Source: JAFAGO01 sp031987605
GTDB lineage: Bacteria; Bacteroidota; Bacteroidia; Flavobacteriales; Weeksellaceae
Assembly: GCA_031987605.1 (NCBI GenBank)
Contig: DALZZF010000001.1
Coordinates: forward strand, 124,001 to 188,000
Direction of reading: 5' to 3'
DNA: 64,000 nt
Of the stretch, positions 63,146 through 64,000 are shown piece after piece; positions within the stretch are counted from its first letter, which is position 1, and every line of letters starts with the position of its first letter. The notes below the pieces were generated by a model. The model saw only the letters and a list, made by a program, of their open reading frames with translations, was not told where the DNA came from and did no database searches. A program made the position numbers and the translations under genes.

Positions 63146-63658
63146 ATGAGAAAAGCCGTAAAAGTTTTCATTCATGCGCTGAAATCATTGAGTTTCAGCA
63201 AGCTGATGAAGTTGGGGAAACTAACTTTACCACATCCGCTGTTTTCAATTTTAAGTGCTTATGCGACATTAAAAACATTTGAAATCGCAAAAAAATATTT
63301 TCCGGAAACCAATTCCTCCAATGGTGTGGGCAATGCCTTTCGACACGCCCTTTGGTGTTGCCTGATTATGATGTATTGCTGCAAAATTTCCTCACCCAAA
63401 AAAGCATTACAATGGTGCAAAAGAATGACCGATATGCATGAAGAACTCTTTCCCAACGAACCTTTGGAAACCAAAATGGATCTTCATAATAACGAAGTGG
63501 GAATGACTATTTTCATGGAAATGCTTCCGGGAATTCATCGCCAGTTTTTTGAGAAAAACTTTTTTATTGATGTTATTCTTGGAAAAGTAAAAACCGCAAA
63601 AGTGCTTGAAAATCTGAATGATAATTTCGGGAATGAACTGGTGTATTTAAAAAAATAG
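63146..63658 (+). CDS. DUF6973-like protein
   Basis: A 170-residue protein. The segments NGVGNAFRHALWCCLIMMYC (about 53-72) and MDLHNNEVGMTIFMEM (about 110-125) match the DUF6973 pattern of conserved N, H and HN residues that suggest a metal-binding or hydrolase-like site. Weakly hydrophobic helices but no clear signal peptide. Function unknown. The start codon sits just behind the accD terminator hairpin, so expression probably depends on read-through or an internal start. Confidence 0.7.
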   Translation: MRKAVKVFIHALKSLSFSKLMKLGKLTLPHPLFSILSAYATLKTFEIAKKYFPETNSSNGVGNAFRHALWCCLIMMYCCKISSPKKALQWCKRMTDMHEELFPNEPLETKMDLHNNEVGMTIFMEMLPGIHRQFFEKNFFIDVILGKVKTAKVLENLNDNFGNELVYLKK

Positions 63659-63721
63659 CAACAAAATTTGTATTTTCGTTTCACCAAATCCTTTTTCCTT
63701 TTACAATTCTGAAAAAATACA

Positions 63722-64000
63722 ATGAAGAAATTCAAAAAACTCACCGTAAAAGTGGGCAGCAATGTTATTACAAAAGCAGACGGAAAGCTGGATATTACCC
63801 GAATTTCTGCATTGGTGGATCAGATTGCTGAACTTCATAAGCAGGGATTCGAAATCATTTTGGTTTCTTCGGGGGCTGTTGCTGCAGGAAGAAGTACGCT
63901 TACGCCCAAAAAGAAAATGCACGTGGTGGATGAACGTCAACTTTTCTCCGCAATCGGGCAGGCAAAACTTATGAATTATTACTGGGATCTTTTCCGCGAA
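63722..64000 (+). CDS. proB: Glutamate 5-kinase, partial
   Basis: The first 93 codons; the gene continues past the right edge. The amino acid kinase N-terminus is clear: LTVKVGSNVITKADGKLD, EIILVSSGAVAAGR, and ERQLFSAIGQAKLMNYYW. ProB phosphorylates glutamate to gamma-glutamyl phosphate, the first and feedback-controlled step of proline synthesis. ATG at 63722. Confidence 0.95.
   Translation, partial: MKKFKKLTVKVGSNVITKADGKLDITRISALVDQIAELHKQGFEIILVSSGAVAAGRSTLTPKKKMHVVDERQLFSAIGQAKLMNYYWDLFRE

Overview
The window is chromosomal DNA of a Bacteroidota, most likely a flavobacterium of the Chryseobacterium/Kaistella type. Pointers are AT-rich DNA, Bacteroidota-type -7 promoter elements (TAnnTTTG, clearest before gdhA), DUF3078, DUF3127 and DUF6377 families, a TonB-dependent receptor, and mobilization genes of the Bacteroides conjugative-transposon kind. 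Core genes fill 1-24,834 and 54,780-64,000. An integrated island of about 30 kb lies between them.

Left flank (1-24,834): glycosyltransferase genes and sufE; a chaA-like antiporter; a YkgJ-type protein; gdhA; dprA; a rhomboid protease; two tandem DUF3078 proteins; comM; a secreted prolyl oligopeptidase; and a galactose/alpha-galactoside locus. In that locus a membrane-bound DUF6377 regulator is divergent from a TonB receptor, a secreted GH36 alpha-galactosidase, galK, a class II galT and galE: import, hydrolysis, then the Leloir pathway.

Island (24,835-54,778): inserted in the 3' end of a tRNA-Leu(UAA) gene. A 14-bp tRNA fragment marks the left end, and an identical 23-bp double repeat lies just inside both ends. 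The island is composite. (a) 25.0-32.7 kb: tyrosine integrase, a toxin-antitoxin-like pair with twin palindromic operators, a small HTH protein, SF3 helicase, iteron-like repeats, Toprim primase, a MobC-like protein and a relaxase. (b) 32.9-35.5 kb: a sigma factor followed one base later by a nuclease-dead, C-terminally truncated Cas12f/TnpB-like protein, then a structured non-coding stretch ending in a T-run, and a divergent XRE gene. This matches the layout of RNA-guided transcription systems (dCas12f plus ECF sigma) and is the most exciting locus here. (c) 35.6-38.8 kb: a secreted orphan and an AraC/aldo-keto reductase cassette flanked by related repeats. (d) 38.8-41.5 kb: a second mobilization module (DUF3408 protein, hairpin-rich oriT candidate, mobA with an in-frame stop, MobB relaxase). 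(e) 41.7-54.2 kb: an operon with an HTH controller, PLD-SNF2 helicase, two Eco57I-like methylases, an SMC-like ATPase and a PD-(D/E)XK-like protein, probably a restriction-like anti-phage system.

Right flank (54,780-64,000): tRNA-Leu(UAA), tRNA-Gly(GCC), tRNA-Leu(UAG); a DUF3127 protein with an SSB-like tail; hutG and hutF; aat; an EamA transporter; a CBS protein; nadK; a class II aldolase gene; accD lacking its zinc ribbon cysteines; a DUF6973-like protein; and the start of proB.
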